DNA of 64,000 nt from Actomonas aquatica (GTDB lineage Bacteria; Verrucomicrobiota; Verrucomicrobiia; Opitutales; Opitutaceae): NCBI RefSeq assembly GCF_019679435.2, contig NZ_CP139781.1, forward strand, positions 4,770,001-4,834,000. Reading direction: 5' to 3'. The notes beneath the pieces are model-generated. The model had not been told where the DNA came from, ran no database searches, and saw only the letters and a list, made by a program, of their open reading frames with translations. This document shows positions 55,313 to 64,000 of this stretch, in pieces. How positions within the stretch are numbered: position 1 is the stretch's first letter; each line of letters starts with the position of its first letter. The position numbers were made by a program, and so were the translations under genes.

Positions 55313-55438
55313 ATGAAAGTTTCGTGCGGCGGGGAATGGCCTTGGCCAAGCCCCGCCCAGAGGCGTATGAACGTTGCTTCTGCACCTGGCGGTGCTTCTG
55401 CACCAGCTGCGGTGTAGTTGAATATCCCCTACGCCGCC

Positions 55439-57538
55439 ATGAAAATTCATACGCTTATCCCGGCGGTCACGCGTGCAGTTGGTCTCGTCCTTTTAGCGAC
55501 GTGCGCGAACTGGGCCCGGGCCGAATCCAGTCCAGCCGACCTGCAAGGCAGGTGGGTCCTGATCAAGGAGCAGAGCAGCGCCATCGATGTGTTTGATGGA
55601 GTCTCGCTCGACTTTCGCGAGGTGTCGGAGGGGCGACTCGAGATCCACCGGCGTTGGGGCACGCGCCGCTACCAGGAGGAGGTGCTCGACCTGCAGGTGG
55701 GCGGCGAAGTCAATGCGGTGCCGATTGGCCACAAGGTATTTCCCACCAATGTCTTCATGGGCCTGCGCCGCGAGGTGGGCGGCACCAGTGAGGTGGTGGC
55801 CCAATGGACGGAGCCCTTCCGCGCGTTCACCCTCGATGTGAGCGAACCCTTGCTCTCCTCCCAAGGGCGGCACGATTTCCAAATCCACTCCACGTTCGCG
55901 CTCAACGCCGATGCCACGATCCTCACTTGGACCCTGCAGCGGCCGACGCGTCCGGCGGACGACCCCTTGATTTTCAAACTCAAGCGCGAGGGGTGGCGCG
56001 ATGCCTACGTGATGGAGATGAGTGACAACTGGGGCATCGACGAAGACCTCCCCGAGCAGGCGTCGCTCATCACTTTGCAGGGCGTGGTCAACCGCGAGAA
56101 GCCGCAGCTCTACTTCCTCTACGGCCCGCAGTGGGACTTCCGTTTCACCAAGGAGATCAAGGACTACTATCAGGAGAAAAAGGCCTTTTCGTTCAAAACG
56201 CTGCGCAGCTTCAAGCAGGCGCTGAAGACCTTTGAAGGGCAGGTGACGCGCTACATTGTCTGGGACAAAGACGTGCGCACTTCGCTCATCGTCTCCTTCA
56301 CGCTCGCCGGTCTCGAAGACGCGATCGTGGTGTCGGAGGAGTTCATTCCGCTCATGCAGGAAATGGGCCTCGAGCAAATCGAGGACTTCCGTGGTCGGTT
56401 CGTCGGCATGAGTGACGTCGAGATCTACGAATGGGCTTACGATGCCTATTGGGATCGCTGCAGTAAGGACGCCATCGTGTGGATGGGCGGCGATGCCGGT
56501 CGGCGCATGCGTCCGGGGGTGGCCGACTTCGGCATGGTGCAACACGCCTTCTTTACGGACTTGTCGACCGACGCCAATGAACCGAAGTGGGCCGAGGAGT
56601 ATGCGCTGGCGGACAAGTTGTTGAGCGAGATGAACCCGCTCGCGATGTGCTTCGGTTGGCACTCCTACGGCAAGGACAAGGAGCGCGATCACGTGAAGCT
56701 GGCCTCGTCCTACGCGATTCGCGTTTCGGGTCTGCACACGTTGCCGAACACCAGCTTCAACACCCTCGTCCCGCTCACGCCGGGCTTTAAGTTCCGCAAT
56801 CATCACAACCTCATCCCGGGGGATCCGCGTAAGCCGGAGAAGAAGGTTTACATCGCGGCGGTGCAGACGGACTCACTCGGCATCGGCGCGTGGACGCGGC
56901 CCGGCCGCGGCACGATCCCCTACGCTTGGCAAGTCACGCCCAACTGGCTGTGGATGAGCCCGTCGGTGTTGGAAATGTTCTACGACCAAGCCACCGACAA
57001 AGACCTCTTCATCTCGGGTCTTTCCGGGCCGGGTTACATGTATGCCAAGGCGATCCCGCCCGCGCATCGTGATGAGATCATCGACATGTCGCGGGAAATT
57101 ATGGAGACGCTCGATCTCTCGGTTTTCGAGTTCATGGACTATTCGGAAGGCGCCTCGATCGAGGGCAATCCGGACCTGCCGCAGTCGGTCATTGATGCCT
57201 ATTTCAAGGGGCTGCCGGATGCCGTCGGATTCATCAACGGTTATGCGCCGGCCTATACCTTTACGCATCAGGACGGCCGGGCGTTGCTGTCCTACGACTA
57301 TTACATGTCGCCCGATCGTTCGGAGCGTGAGGTGGTGGCCGACCTGCGCGAACTGGCTGCGATCAACGCGGTGCGACCCTATTTCCTGCTCATGCACGTG
57401 CGGCAGTGGAGCGACATTACCCGCGTGAAGGCCGTGCTGGATCAGCTCGGACCGGCCTTCGAAGTGGTGCCGTTGGATGTCTTCCTCGAGATGGCGGCGC
57501 AGGACCCGACTTTCGAAACCTACACCAAACCGGAGTAA
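55439..57538 (+). CDS. GxGYxYP domain protein, secreted
   Basis: A 699-aa exported protein of the GxGYxYP family, which is often encoded near polysaccharide-use loci in Bacteroidetes and Verrucomicrobia. The signature appears as SGPGYMYAKAIP (near residue 531). The signal peptide covers about residues 1-32 (MKIHTLIPAVTRAVGLVLL...). The first 170 residues form an unrelated beta-rich domain (DLQGRWVLIKEQSS), which resembles a lipocalin-like or wrapping domain. ATG 55439 is the best start: it opens the signal peptide directly. Enzyme activity and substrate are unknown; a carbohydrate role is inferred from family context. Confidence 0.88.
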   Translation: MKIHTLIPAVTRAVGLVLLATCANWARAESSPADLQGRWVLIKEQSSAIDVFDGVSLDFREVSEGRLEIHRRWGTRRYQEEVLDLQVGGEVNAVPIGHKVFPTNVFMGLRREVGGTSEVVAQWTEPFRAFTLDVSEPLLSSQGRHDFQIHSTFALNADATILTWTLQRPTRPADDPLIFKLKREGWRDAYVMEMSDNWGIDEDLPEQASLITLQGVVNREKPQLYFLYGPQWDFRFTKEIKDYYQEKKAFSFKTLRSFKQALKTFEGQVTRYIVWDKDVRTSLIVSFTLAGLEDAIVVSEEFIPLMQEMGLEQIEDFRGRFVGMSDVEIYEWAYDAYWDRCSKDAIVWMGGDAGRRMRPGVADFGMVQHAFFTDLSTDANEPKWAEEYALADKLLSEMNPLAMCFGWHSYGKDKERDHVKLASSYAIRVSGLHTLPNTSFNTLVPLTPGFKFRNHHNLIPGDPRKPEKKVYIAAVQTDSLGIGAWTRPGRGTIPYAWQVTPNWLWMSPSVLEMFYDQATDKDLFISGLSGPGYMYAKAIPPAHRDEIIDMSREIMETLDLSVFEFMDYSEGASIEGNPDLPQSVIDAYFKGLPDAVGFINGYAPAYTFTHQDGRALLSYDYYMSPDRSEREVVADLRELAAINAVRPYFLLMHVRQWSDITRVKAVLDQLGPAFEVVPLDVFLEMAAQDPTFETYTKPE

Positions 57539-57550
57539 GCGTTTCGTTTG

Positions 57551-57573
57551 TAGTAGTAGTAGTTGTAGTAGTT
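57551..57573. repeat. Short TAG/GTA trinucleotide repeat
   Basis: About seven near-perfect 3-base units (TAGTAGTAGTAGTTGTAGTAG) lie between the GxGYxYP stop and the following terminator, with no coding frame. Confidence 0.8.
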
Positions 57574-57586
57574 AATTCGATACAAA

Positions 57587-57619
57587 AGCGGGCACCGTTT
57601 CCGGTGCCCGCTCTTTTTT
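57587..57619. terminator. Terminator between GxGYxYP gene and class I fumarase
   Basis: AGCGGGCACCG (57587-57597) pairs perfectly with CGGTGCCCGCT (57602-57612) around TTTC, followed by CTTTTTT; As precede on the left, so it may act in both directions. Confidence 0.9.
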
Positions 57620-57642
57620 GTGCCGGAGCAAATCTCCGGCAC
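57620..57642. repeat. Second perfect hairpin downstream of the fumarase terminator
   Basis: GTGCCGGAG (57620-57628) pairs with CTCCGGCAC (57634-57642) around CAAAT. There is no T-run. It may be a REP-like element or a second stem for the minus-strand transcript. Confidence 0.5.
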
Positions 57643-57663
57643 GGATGGGGTTTTAAACTCGAA

Positions 57664-59304
57664 TCACTTCGACGGCACGCAGGCACTGCAGCCGTTGACG
57701 AAGAAGTCGTTGCCCTTGTTGTCGACGAGGATGAAGGCGGGGAAGTTTTCGACTTCGATCTTCCACACGGCTTCCATGCCGAGCTCGGGATACTCCAGCA
57801 CTTCGACCTTCTTGATGCTCTCCTTGGCGAGGATGGCGGCGGGACCGCCGATCGAACCGAGGTAGAAGCCGCCGTGCTTTTGGCAGGCGTCGGTGACGGC
57901 CTGGGAGCGGTTGCCCTTGGCCAGCATGACCATGGAGCCGCCGTTCTCCTGGAAGAGATCAACGTAGCTGTCCATGCGGCCGGCGGTGGTCGGACCGAAG
58001 CTGCCGGAAGCGTAGCCCACCGGGGTCTTGGCCGGGCCGGCGTAGTAAACCGGGTGGTTTTTGATGTAGTCGGGCAGACCTTCGCCGGCGTCGATGCGCT
58101 CCTTGAGCTTCGCGTGGGCGATGTCGCGGGCGACGATCATGGGGCCGTTGAGCAGCACGCGGGTCGTGACCGGGTGCTTGCCGAGTTCGGCGAGGATGTC
58201 GGCCATCGGCTGGTTGAGGTCGATGTTGACCGCGCCTTCCTGCTTGAGGGTGCGCATCGCCTCGGGAATGAGGGCGCCGGGGTTGGTTTCCATCTGCTCG
58301 AGCCAGATGCCGTCCTTGTTGATCTTGGCCTTGATGTTGCGGTCGGCGCTGCAGGACACGCCCATGCCCACGGGGCAGGAGGCGCCGTGGCGGGGGAGGC
58401 GAACGATGCGCACGTCGAGGGCGAAGTATTTGCCACCAAACTGGGCGCCGATGCCGGTGGTCTGGGCGAGCTTCAGCACCTTTTCCTCGAGTTCGATGTC
58501 GCGGAAGGCCTGGCCCTTGTCGTTACCGGAGGTGGGGAGGGTGTCGTAGTATTTGGTCGAGGCGAGTTTGACCGTCTTGAGGCAGGTCTCGGCGCTGGTG
58601 CCACCGATCACGAAGGTGAGGTGGTAGGGCGGGCAAGCGGCGGTGCCGAGCGTCTTCATCTTCTCCAGCAGGAAGGCCTCGAGGCTCTTGGGGTTGAGCA
58701 GGGCGCGGGTCTGTTGGAAGAGGAAGGTTTTGTTGGCGGAGCCGCCGCCTTTGGCCACGAAGAGGAATTTGTATTCGTCGCCGTCGGTCGCGTAGAGGTC
58801 GATCTGCGCCGGCAGATTGGTGCCGGTGTTCTTCTCCTCATACATGGTGAGAGGCGCGGTCTGCGAGTAGCGCAGGTTTTCCGTGGTGTAGCACTCGTAG
58901 ACACCCTTGGAGAGCCACTCGGCATCGTCGGCGCCGGTCCAGACGCGCTGGCCCTTTTTGCCCATGATGGTGGCGGTGCCGGTGTCCTGGCAAAACGGCA
59001 GGATGCCCTGGGCGGCGATCTCGGCGTTCTTGAGCAGCGTGGTGGCGACGTAGCGGTCGTTGTCGGAGGCCTCGGGGTCGTCGAGGATGGCGGCGACCTG
59101 CTTCAGGTGCTTGTTGCGCAACATGAAGGAGCAGTCGTGGAAGGCCTGCTGGGCGAGAAAAGCGAGGGCGGAAGGCTCAACCTTCAGAATGGTCTGACCC
59201 TCAAACTCGGTGGTGCTGATGCCTTCCTTGGAAAGGAGGCGGTATTCGGTCTCATCCTTCCCCAGCGGAAAGGTGTCCTGGTATTCGAAGGGCGGCGTAG
59301 GCAT
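57664..59304 (-). CDS. fumA: Class I fumarate hydratase, iron-sulfur type
   Basis: A 546-aa fumarase of the 4Fe-4S class that interconverts fumarate and malate in the citric acid cycle. Predicted cluster Cys residues are in [15 protein letters not shown] (about 105), [10 protein letters not shown] (about 222) and [17 protein letters not shown] (about 309-318). The block [20 protein letters not shown] matches the C-terminal domain. The length fits the single-chain FumA/FumB form rather than the two-subunit type. It is divergent from fumC with 166 bases between them. FumA versus FumB cannot be distinguished. Confidence 0.95.
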   Translation of the reverse strand: MPTPPFEYQDTFPLGKDETEYRLLSKEGISTTEFEGQTILKVEPSALAFLAQQAFHDCSFMLRNKHLKQVAAILDDPEASDNDRYVATTLLKNAEIAAQGILPFCQDTGTATIMGKKGQRVWTGADDAEWLSKGVYECYTTENLRYSQTAPLTMYEEKNTGTNLPAQIDLYATDGDEYKFLFVAKGGGSANKTFLFQQTRALLNPKSLEAFLLEKMKTLGTAACPPYHLTFVIGGTSAETCLKTVKLASTKYYDTLPTSGNDKGQAFRDIELEEKVLKLAQTTGIGAQFGGKYFALDVRIVRLPRHGASCPVGMGVSCSADRNIKAKINKDGIWLEQMETNPGALIPEAMRTLKQEGAVNIDLNQPMADILAELGKHPVTTRVLLNGPMIVARDIAHAKLKERIDAGEGLPDYIKNHPVYYAGPAKTPVGYASGSFGPTTAGRMDSYVDLFQENGGSMVMLAKGNRSQAVTDACQKHGGFYLGSIGGPAAILAKESIKKVEVLEYPELGMEAVWKIEVENFPAFILVDNKGNDFFVNGCSACVPSK

Positions 59305-59470
59305 GGCGGTAAGGGCGGGGAGATTAGGGGATTTTGTAGGGGGACGGGGATCACGAAATCACCGGAGAGCAAGGATTCACAAATAATGCAGCATGCGGTG
59401 CAAGCCGCCGCCGACGGGCGCGGATCCGGTGCCTCGTTTGCGTGGAATCGAATCGCGCACTTCTTGTGGT

Positions 59471-60889
59471 ATGACACCGGACACCCGCATCGAAAAAGAC
59501 ACCATGGGCGAGATCGCCGTCCCGGCTCAGCGCTACTGGGGCGCCCAAACCCAACGCTCGATCGAAAACTTCCCGATCGGCCCCGCTGGCTCCATGCCGA
59601 TCGAGATCGTGCGGGCGTTTGGTCTGCTCAAGAAAGCCGCCGCACTGGCTAATCGCGATCTAGGTGTGTTGTCCGCTGAAAAGGCCGACGCGATTGCCGG
59701 GGCCTGTGACGAGATCATCGCCGGAGACCTCGACGACGAGTTTCCTCTGGTGGTGTGGCAGACCGGGTCTGGCACGCAGTCGAACATGAACTGCAACGAA
59801 GTCGTGGCTAATCGCGCCCATGTGCGCGGCGGCGGCCAGCTGGGGCAGGGCGAACGCTTCATCCATCCGAACGACGACGTGAACAAATCGCAGTCGTCGA
59901 ATGACACCTTCCCCACGGCCATGCATCTCGCTGCCTACGCGGTGCTGGTCGAGCGCACCGTGCCGGCGGTGGCGCGGCTTGCTCGGACGCTCAAGGCGAA
60001 GGCCGACGCTATGTCGGACATCGTGAAGATCGGTCGCACCCACTGGATGGATGCGACGCCGCTGACTCTCGGGCAGGAGTTTTCGGGCTACGTGGCGCAA
60101 CTCGAGTCGGCCCTCGAAGCCGTGCAGCGTTGCCTGCCCGATCTCACGGAACTCGCGCTCGGTGGCACGGCGGTGGGCACTGGGCTCAACGCGCCGGTCG
60201 GCTTCGACGAAAAGGTGGCGCAGCATCTCGCGAAGCTCACCGGGCACCCCTTTGTGAGCGCACCCAACAAGTTTGCCGCGCTGGCGGCGCACGACGGTTT
60301 GGTCGGCGCGCATGGCGCGCTCAAGCGGCTGGCGGTCGCGCTCACGAAGATCGCGAACGATCTGCGCCTGCTCGGTTCGGGTCCGCGCTGTGGCATCGGC
60401 GAACTCCAGTTGCCGGCCAACGAGCCCGGTTCGTCGATCATGCCCGGCAAGGTGAACCCGACGCAGGTCGAGGCGCTCACCATGGTGTGTGCTCGCGTGC
60501 TCGGCAACGACACCACCATCGGTTTTGCCGGCGCCAGCGGGCAGTTTGAGCTCAATGTCTACAAGCCCGTCATCATCGATGCCTTCCTGCAGTCCGCCAA
60601 CCTGTTGGCGGATGCCTGCGTCGCCTTTGAGGAGCGGTGTGTGGCCGGTCTCGAACCCAACCGCTCGCGGATCGCGGCGCACCTCGAGAACTCACTCATG
60701 CTGGTGACCGCGCTCAACACTCACATCGGCTACGAAAAGGCGGCGAAGATCGCCAAACACGCCCACGCCGAAGGCACGACGCTCAAGGAAGCCGCGCTCG
60801 CCCTCGGCTTGGTCTCGGCCGAGGACTTCGACGCGTGGGTCGATCCGACACAGATGACCGGTCCGCTCGCGGCGAGCAGTCGGGCGTAA
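59471..60889 (+). CDS. fumC: Class II fumarate hydratase FumC
   Basis: A 472-aa, oxygen-stable fumarase lacking an iron-sulfur cluster. The family signature [13 protein letters not shown] (about 317-329) is exact. Supporting blocks are [33 protein letters not shown] and [20 protein letters not shown] 59471 was chosen as the start ([15 protein letters not shown]); upstream in-frame ATG at 59393 leads into a non-homologous stretch. The last few codons and stop lie inside the left arm of an inverted repeat (60878-60902). Confidence 0.97.
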   Translation: MTPDTRIEKDTMGEIAVPAQRYWGAQTQRSIENFPIGPAGSMPIEIVRAFGLLKKAAALANRDLGVLSAEKADAIAGACDEIIAGDLDDEFPLVVWQTGSGTQSNMNCNEVVANRAHVRGGGQLGQGERFIHPNDDVNKSQSSNDTFPTAMHLAAYAVLVERTVPAVARLARTLKAKADAMSDIVKIGRTHWMDATPLTLGQEFSGYVAQLESALEAVQRCLPDLTELALGGTAVGTGLNAPVGFDEKVAQHLAKLTGHPFVSAPNKFAALAAHDGLVGAHGALKRLAVALTKIANDLRLLGSGPRCGIGELQLPANEPGSSIMPGKVNPTQVEALTMVCARVLGNDTTIGFAGASGQFELNVYKPVIIDAFLQSANLLADACVAFEERCVAGLEPNRSRIAAHLENSLMLVTALNTHIGYEKAAKIAKHAHAEGTTLKEAALALGLVSAEDFDAWVDPTQMTGPLAASSRA

Positions 60890-60947
60890 AGCCCGACCCA
60901 CAGCAAAGCGACGCACTCCGATTGTGGGTCGGGCTTTACGCCCGACT
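60878..60947. repeat. Paired REP-like element after fumC
   Basis: The 25-base arms 60878-60902 and 60923-60947 are perfect inverted copies around a 20-base loop. Each arm contains an inner hairpin (TCGGGC-GTAAA-GCCCGA) followed by CCCACA. The architecture matches the 13.1-kb elements. It sits between the convergent fumC and kdsD and could also block readthrough. Confidence 0.85.
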
Positions 60948-60973
60948 CCCGTCCTACGGTTCTTGGCTTGGAC

Positions 60974-61963
60974 TCAAACGATTTTCAGCTTCGGCAGGTC
61001 CTGGCCATCGACGAGGCCGACGGGCTTGCCGGCGCGATCGACCACGATGAGGTCGTCGATTTTGTGGGCCTCGAAGAGACGCAGCGCATCCACGCCGAGC
61101 GCGTCGTCGCGCACCGTCTTGGGGTTGCGCGTCATGAAGGTCTTCACCGGCTGCGTCAGAAAATCGGGGCCGGTGAGCGCGCTACGGCGGAAGTCTCCGT
61201 CGGTGAGGATACCGGTGAGTTTGCCGGACTTGGGGGCCACCAGCGCGATGCTGCCGCTCTTGGCTTTGGTCATGCGCAAAATCGCGTCCTGCGTGCTCAC
61301 CGTTTCGGGCGCGATGGGCAGGCGGTCGTCCTTGCGCATGATGTCGGCCACACGCAGCAGGAGGATGCGACCGAGGTTGCCGGCGGGATGGAATTTGGCG
61401 AAGTCGTCGCGGGTGATGCCACGTGCTTCGAGCAGGACCATGGCGAGGGCGTCACCGATCGCGAGAGCGGCGGTGGTGCTGGCCGTCGGCGCGAGATCGA
61501 GCGGGCAGGCCTCGCGCGGCACGACGTAAAGGAGGACGTGATCCGACTCCTTCGCGAGGTCGGAGGTCGGCGTCGAGGTGCAGGCGATCGTCGTCACGCC
61601 AAAGCGCTTCAACAGCGGCAAAAGGCGCAGCACTTCCTCGGACTGGCCACTGTTGCTGAAGAGGATGGCGATGTCGCCCTCGGCGCACAGGCCCAGATCG
61701 CCGTGCAACGCCTGAGTGGCGTCGAGGAAACAGGTCGGGATGCCGGTGCTGTTGAAGGTGCCGACCAGCTTCTGCGCTATGTGCGCGGATTTGCCGACGC
61801 CGGTGCAGATCAACTTGCCGCCGGTAGCGGTCGCGGCCGCGATGGCGCGGGCGGTGGCGACGAATTTTTGATCGAGCGCGTCGGAGGTGGCCGCGAGGGC
61901 TTCCGATTCAATCGCCAAGCAGGCGCGGGCGCGTTTAAGAGCGGATTTGGGGGCGATTGCCAT
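60974..61963 (-). CDS. kdsD: Arabinose-5-phosphate isomerase, KdsD type
   Basis: A 329-aa cytosolic enzyme that converts ribulose 5-phosphate to arabinose 5-phosphate, the first step toward Kdo in lipopolysaccharide. The SIS domain (about 35-175) has ICTGVGKSAHIAQKL, FLDATQALHGDLG, LFSNSGQSEEVLRL and FHPAGNLGRILL. Two CBS domains follow (about 205-265 and 275-329; for example LTGILTDGDFRRS and VKTFMTRNPKTVRDD). The length and HGDLG fit KdsD/KpsF-type proteins; GutQ is an alternative name. No kds neighbours are present. Confidence 0.95.
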   Translation of the reverse strand: MAIAPKSALKRARACLAIESEALAATSDALDQKFVATARAIAAATATGGKLICTGVGKSAHIAQKLVGTFNSTGIPTCFLDATQALHGDLGLCAEGDIAILFSNSGQSEEVLRLLPLLKRFGVTTIACTSTPTSDLAKESDHVLLYVVPREACPLDLAPTASTTAALAIGDALAMVLLEARGITRDDFAKFHPAGNLGRILLLRVADIMRKDDRLPIAPETVSTQDAILRMTKAKSGSIALVAPKSGKLTGILTDGDFRRSALTGPDFLTQPVKTFMTRNPKTVRDDALGVDALRLFEAHKIDDLIVVDRAGKPVGLVDGQDLPKLKIV

Positions 61964-62036
61964 TTAGGGTTTGAGTCGGAAGTGGGGTTGCCAGACTTAG
62001 ATTGGCCTCCGAGGCGTTCAAACCCTTTTCCCGTTC

Positions 62037-62864
62037 ATGTCGTCGTATCGATCCGTTCTCCGCACCCTGCTTTTGATCTGCTGCATCGCAGTGGTGGGTT
62101 GCGATCGGCTGCCCAAAGGCGAGCCGGTGGCGGAGATCAACGAACCCGACTACGTCGAGGGCAAACGCCTGTCGCGCCAAGGCAACGAACAGGGGGCGCT
62201 GGCGGCCTTCACTCGCGTGATCAACTCCCGTCCGGAGGACGCCGCCGAATCGCATCTCGAGGTGGGCCTGCTCTATTCGGAGCACGTCAACGATCCCGTC
62301 GCCGCGATCTATCATTTCCGCCGTTATCTGGAGTTGAAGCCCAACTCCCAGCAGCGCGAACTCGTTGAGCAACGCATCGCCGTGGCCTTCCGTGATTTCG
62401 CGCGCACGCTGCCCGCACAGCCGCTCGAAAACCAAGCCATGCGCAGCGACCTGCTCGATGTGGTCGAGCGTCTCAAAGTGGAGAACACCCGCCTCAAGGA
62501 CGAGGTGGCGTTGCTCCGCGCCGCGACTTCGGCCGATGGGCCGGCCGCGCTGCGCCAGACGGCCAACCTCTCCGCCCAACCGCTCACCACGCGCCCCGCG
62601 CAGACCACGTCGCGTTTCAGTGCGGCACCGATTGAGCCCGAGCCCCAACCGCGCACCGTGGCTCCGCCCACGCGCCCCGAGGCGGCTCCGGCCGCTAGTG
62701 CCCGGCGGGTGCACACGGTGGTGAAGGGCGACACCCTCTACAGCCTCGCGCGCCGTTATTATAACAACTCGACCCGCTCGCGGGACATCTACGAGGCCAA
62801 CCGCAACCAGATGCGCTCGCAGAACGACCTGCAGATCGGGATGCAGTTGGTCATCCCCGAGTAA
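62037..62864 (+). CDS. LysM-domain lipoprotein with TPR-like region
   Basis: A 275-aa lipoprotein. The signal peptide ends in a lipobox, AVVGC (Cys about residue 22). Residues about 40-110 form TPR-like helices (ALAAFTRVINSRPEDAAESH, AIYHFRRYLELKPNSQQR), then a coiled helix (LLDVVERLKVENTRLKDEV). A Pro-rich linker leads to the C-terminal LysM domain (VVKGDTLYSLARRYYNNSTRSR) that binds peptidoglycan. It presumably sits in the periplasm, tethered to a membrane. Likely an envelope scaffold; the partner is unknown. Confidence 0.92.
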   Translation: MSSYRSVLRTLLLICCIAVVGCDRLPKGEPVAEINEPDYVEGKRLSRQGNEQGALAAFTRVINSRPEDAAESHLEVGLLYSEHVNDPVAAIYHFRRYLELKPNSQQRELVEQRIAVAFRDFARTLPAQPLENQAMRSDLLDVVERLKVENTRLKDEVALLRAATSADGPAALRQTANLSAQPLTTRPAQTTSRFSAAPIEPEPQPRTVAPPTRPEAAPAASARRVHTVVKGDTLYSLARRYYNNSTRSRDIYEANRNQMRSQNDLQIGMQLVIPE

Positions 62865-62897
62865 GCGGCGGAGCCAGGTCGCGAGGCGCACGACACA

Positions 62898-62909
62898 ATA
62901 TGCGCATAT
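62898..62909. promoter_or_regulatory. 12-bp palindrome upstream of hemN
   Basis: ATATGCGCATAT is a perfect 12-bp palindrome, 45-56 bases before the hemN start, in an otherwise GC-rich gap. A regulator binding site is plausible; the sequence is not the FNR consensus. Confidence 0.4.
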
Positions 62910-62953
62910 CTTGCGGCAACGGCTGCGGAGCGAGTTGCGCCTCATTGGGGGCA

Positions 62954-64000
62954 TGATGTCCACTCGCATGATCACCCCGGACGACGGCTCCTCATCTTTT
63001 GGCTCCACGGCTAGCGCCGCGGCCACCGCCTTGGATCTCGATATGATCCGCAAATACGCCGTGCCGGGTCCGCGTTACACCTCCTATCCGCCGGCCAACA
63101 AATTCCACGACCGGCTCGATGAGGTGGACGTGGGGCAGGGGATCGCCGCCGACAACGCCGACTCCGCCCGCCCACTCTCGCTCTATTTTCACCTGCCGTT
63201 CTGCGAATCGCGCTGCTGGTATTGCGGCTGCACCACCATCATCACGCGACGCAAGGACTGGGCCGACGAATATGAGCGCGACCTCGAGCGCGAGATGGAG
63301 GTGGTCGGGCGCCAGCTCAACCCGCAGCGGCTGGTCGACCAACTGCACTTTGGCGGAGGCACCCCGACCTTCTTCGCGCCGGAGGTGCTCACCAAACTCG
63401 GTGAGTCCATCCACCGTCGTTTCAGCTTTGCCGCCGACGCCGAGCTGAGCGTCGAGATCGACCCACGTTGCGCCACCCCCGAGCACCTCGCCGCACTTAA
63501 GTCGATCGGTATCAACCGCGCCTCTCTCGGCATCCAGGACACCAACCCCGAGGTGCAGGAAGCGATCCATCGTATCCAGCCTCATGATACGAATCGTCGT
63601 GTGGTCGATGGACTGCGTTCGATCGGCATCGATTCGGTCAATCTCGACCTGATTTACGGTCTGCCGCTGCAGACGCCCGACTCGGTGGAGCGCACGGTCG
63701 ACGACGCGCTCGAGCTCTCGCCCGCGCGGCTGTCGGTCTTTTCCTACGCGCACGTGCCGTGGATCAAACCGGCGCAGCGTATCTTCGACAAACGCGGCCA
63801 AATGCCCGGGCCGGCCGAGAAGTTGGAAATGTTTTCGCGCATTCGCGCCAAGCTGCTGGCCGCCGGTTACGTCGACATCGGACTCGACCATTTTGCCCGT
63901 CCGGACGACGAACTCGCGATCGCGTTGCGCGAGGGCAAGCTGCACCGCAATTTCCAAGGCTACAGCACGCGCTCGGGCGCGTCGCTCTACGGTTTCGGCA
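62954..64000 (+). CDS. hemN: Oxygen-independent coproporphyrinogen III dehydrogenase HemN, 3' end outside window
   Basis: Radical-SAM enzyme that oxidatively decarboxylates coproporphyrinogen III in haem synthesis without oxygen. The N-terminus has IRKYAVPGPRYTSYPPANKFH, and the cluster motif is FCESRCWYCGCTTI (C-x3-C-x2-C, with the extra Cys seen in HemN). Further blocks are LHFGGGTPTFF, INRASLGIQDTNPEVQEAIHRIQP and NLDLIYGLPLQT. 349 residues are visible of the usual 450-460. The start is one of two adjacent ATGs; an Ala/Ser-rich stretch of about 30 residues precedes the conserved part. True HemN rather than HemW is supported by the N-terminal PGPRYTSYP block. Confidence 0.96.

Noticed and set aside
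57541-57663. Possible small gene around the TAG repeat
   Set aside because: The region consists of a trinucleotide repeat and two hairpins; no open frame with a start.

Overview
The window is high-GC, gene-dense bacterial chromosome. Gene content and protein style suggest a verrucomicrobium of the Opitutaceae type: an OpgG/OpgH glucan pathway, GxGYxYP and GH63 proteins, a secreted protein with a TolB-like propeller and Ig-like modules, a pilMNOPQ operon, many DUF7305/PilX-like pseudopilins, and paired class I and class II fumarases. This placement is inference from protein families; there is no rRNA in the window.

Layout. 0-4 kb (minus strand): a translationally coupled opgG / small membrane protein / opgH operon, with opgH cut by the window start. 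4-8 kb: a short-chain dehydrogenase, a DEDDh exonuclease, a helical repeat protein, a WecG/TagA glycosyltransferase, a HAD phosphatase and a 62-aa basic protein. 8-13 kb: an exported M3 oligopeptidase, two CorA transporters and a PTS EIIA-2 protein. 13-16 kb: a gene-free stretch with REP-like hairpins, then a GH63-type glycosidase. 16-22 kb (minus strand): gyrB, hicB, hicA, gyrA, with the toxin-antitoxin pair between the two gyrase genes. 22-23 kb: an Rrf2 regulator and a coiled-coil zinc-ribbon protein. 23-31.5 kb (minus strand): three paralogous PilV/PilW/PilX-like pseudopilin cassettes, with the RNase P RNA gene on the plus strand between cassettes 1 and 2. 31.7-34.1 kb: a CHASE4 histidine kinase and a NarL-type response regulator. 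34-41 kb: rpsT, an AddB/AddA-like helicase-nuclease pair and a 31-aa basic ribosome-associated-type protein. 41-50.7 kb: pilM-N-O-P-Q followed directly by a 1,704-aa secreted multidomain protein. 50.7-64 kb: CPBP protease, polyprenyl synthase, ECF sigma factor with a membrane partner, YjbQ, MarC, GxGYxYP protein, class I fumarase, fumC, KdsD, a LysM lipoprotein and hemN (cut by the window end).

How the parts fit. Envelope functions dominate: periplasmic glucan synthesis, LPS precursor formation (KdsD), isoprenoid carrier synthesis, pilus/secretin assembly and surface pseudopilins. The pilMNOPQ operon supplies an alignment complex and outer-membrane secretin that could serve the three pseudopilin cassettes and the giant protein encoded after pilQ; this link is inference. 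Chromosome maintenance is represented by gyrase and AddAB.

The non-coding DNA carries three notable signals. Degenerate 7- or 8-bp tandem repeats occupy six sites in five gaps between co-directional genes (5.7-18.8 kb). A hairpin repeat family conserves its architecture and a short CTACA-like tail rather than its stem sequence (13.1-13.3 kb and 60.9 kb). Promoters for gyrB and one pseudopilin cassette sit so close to the ATG that the transcripts would be leaderless.
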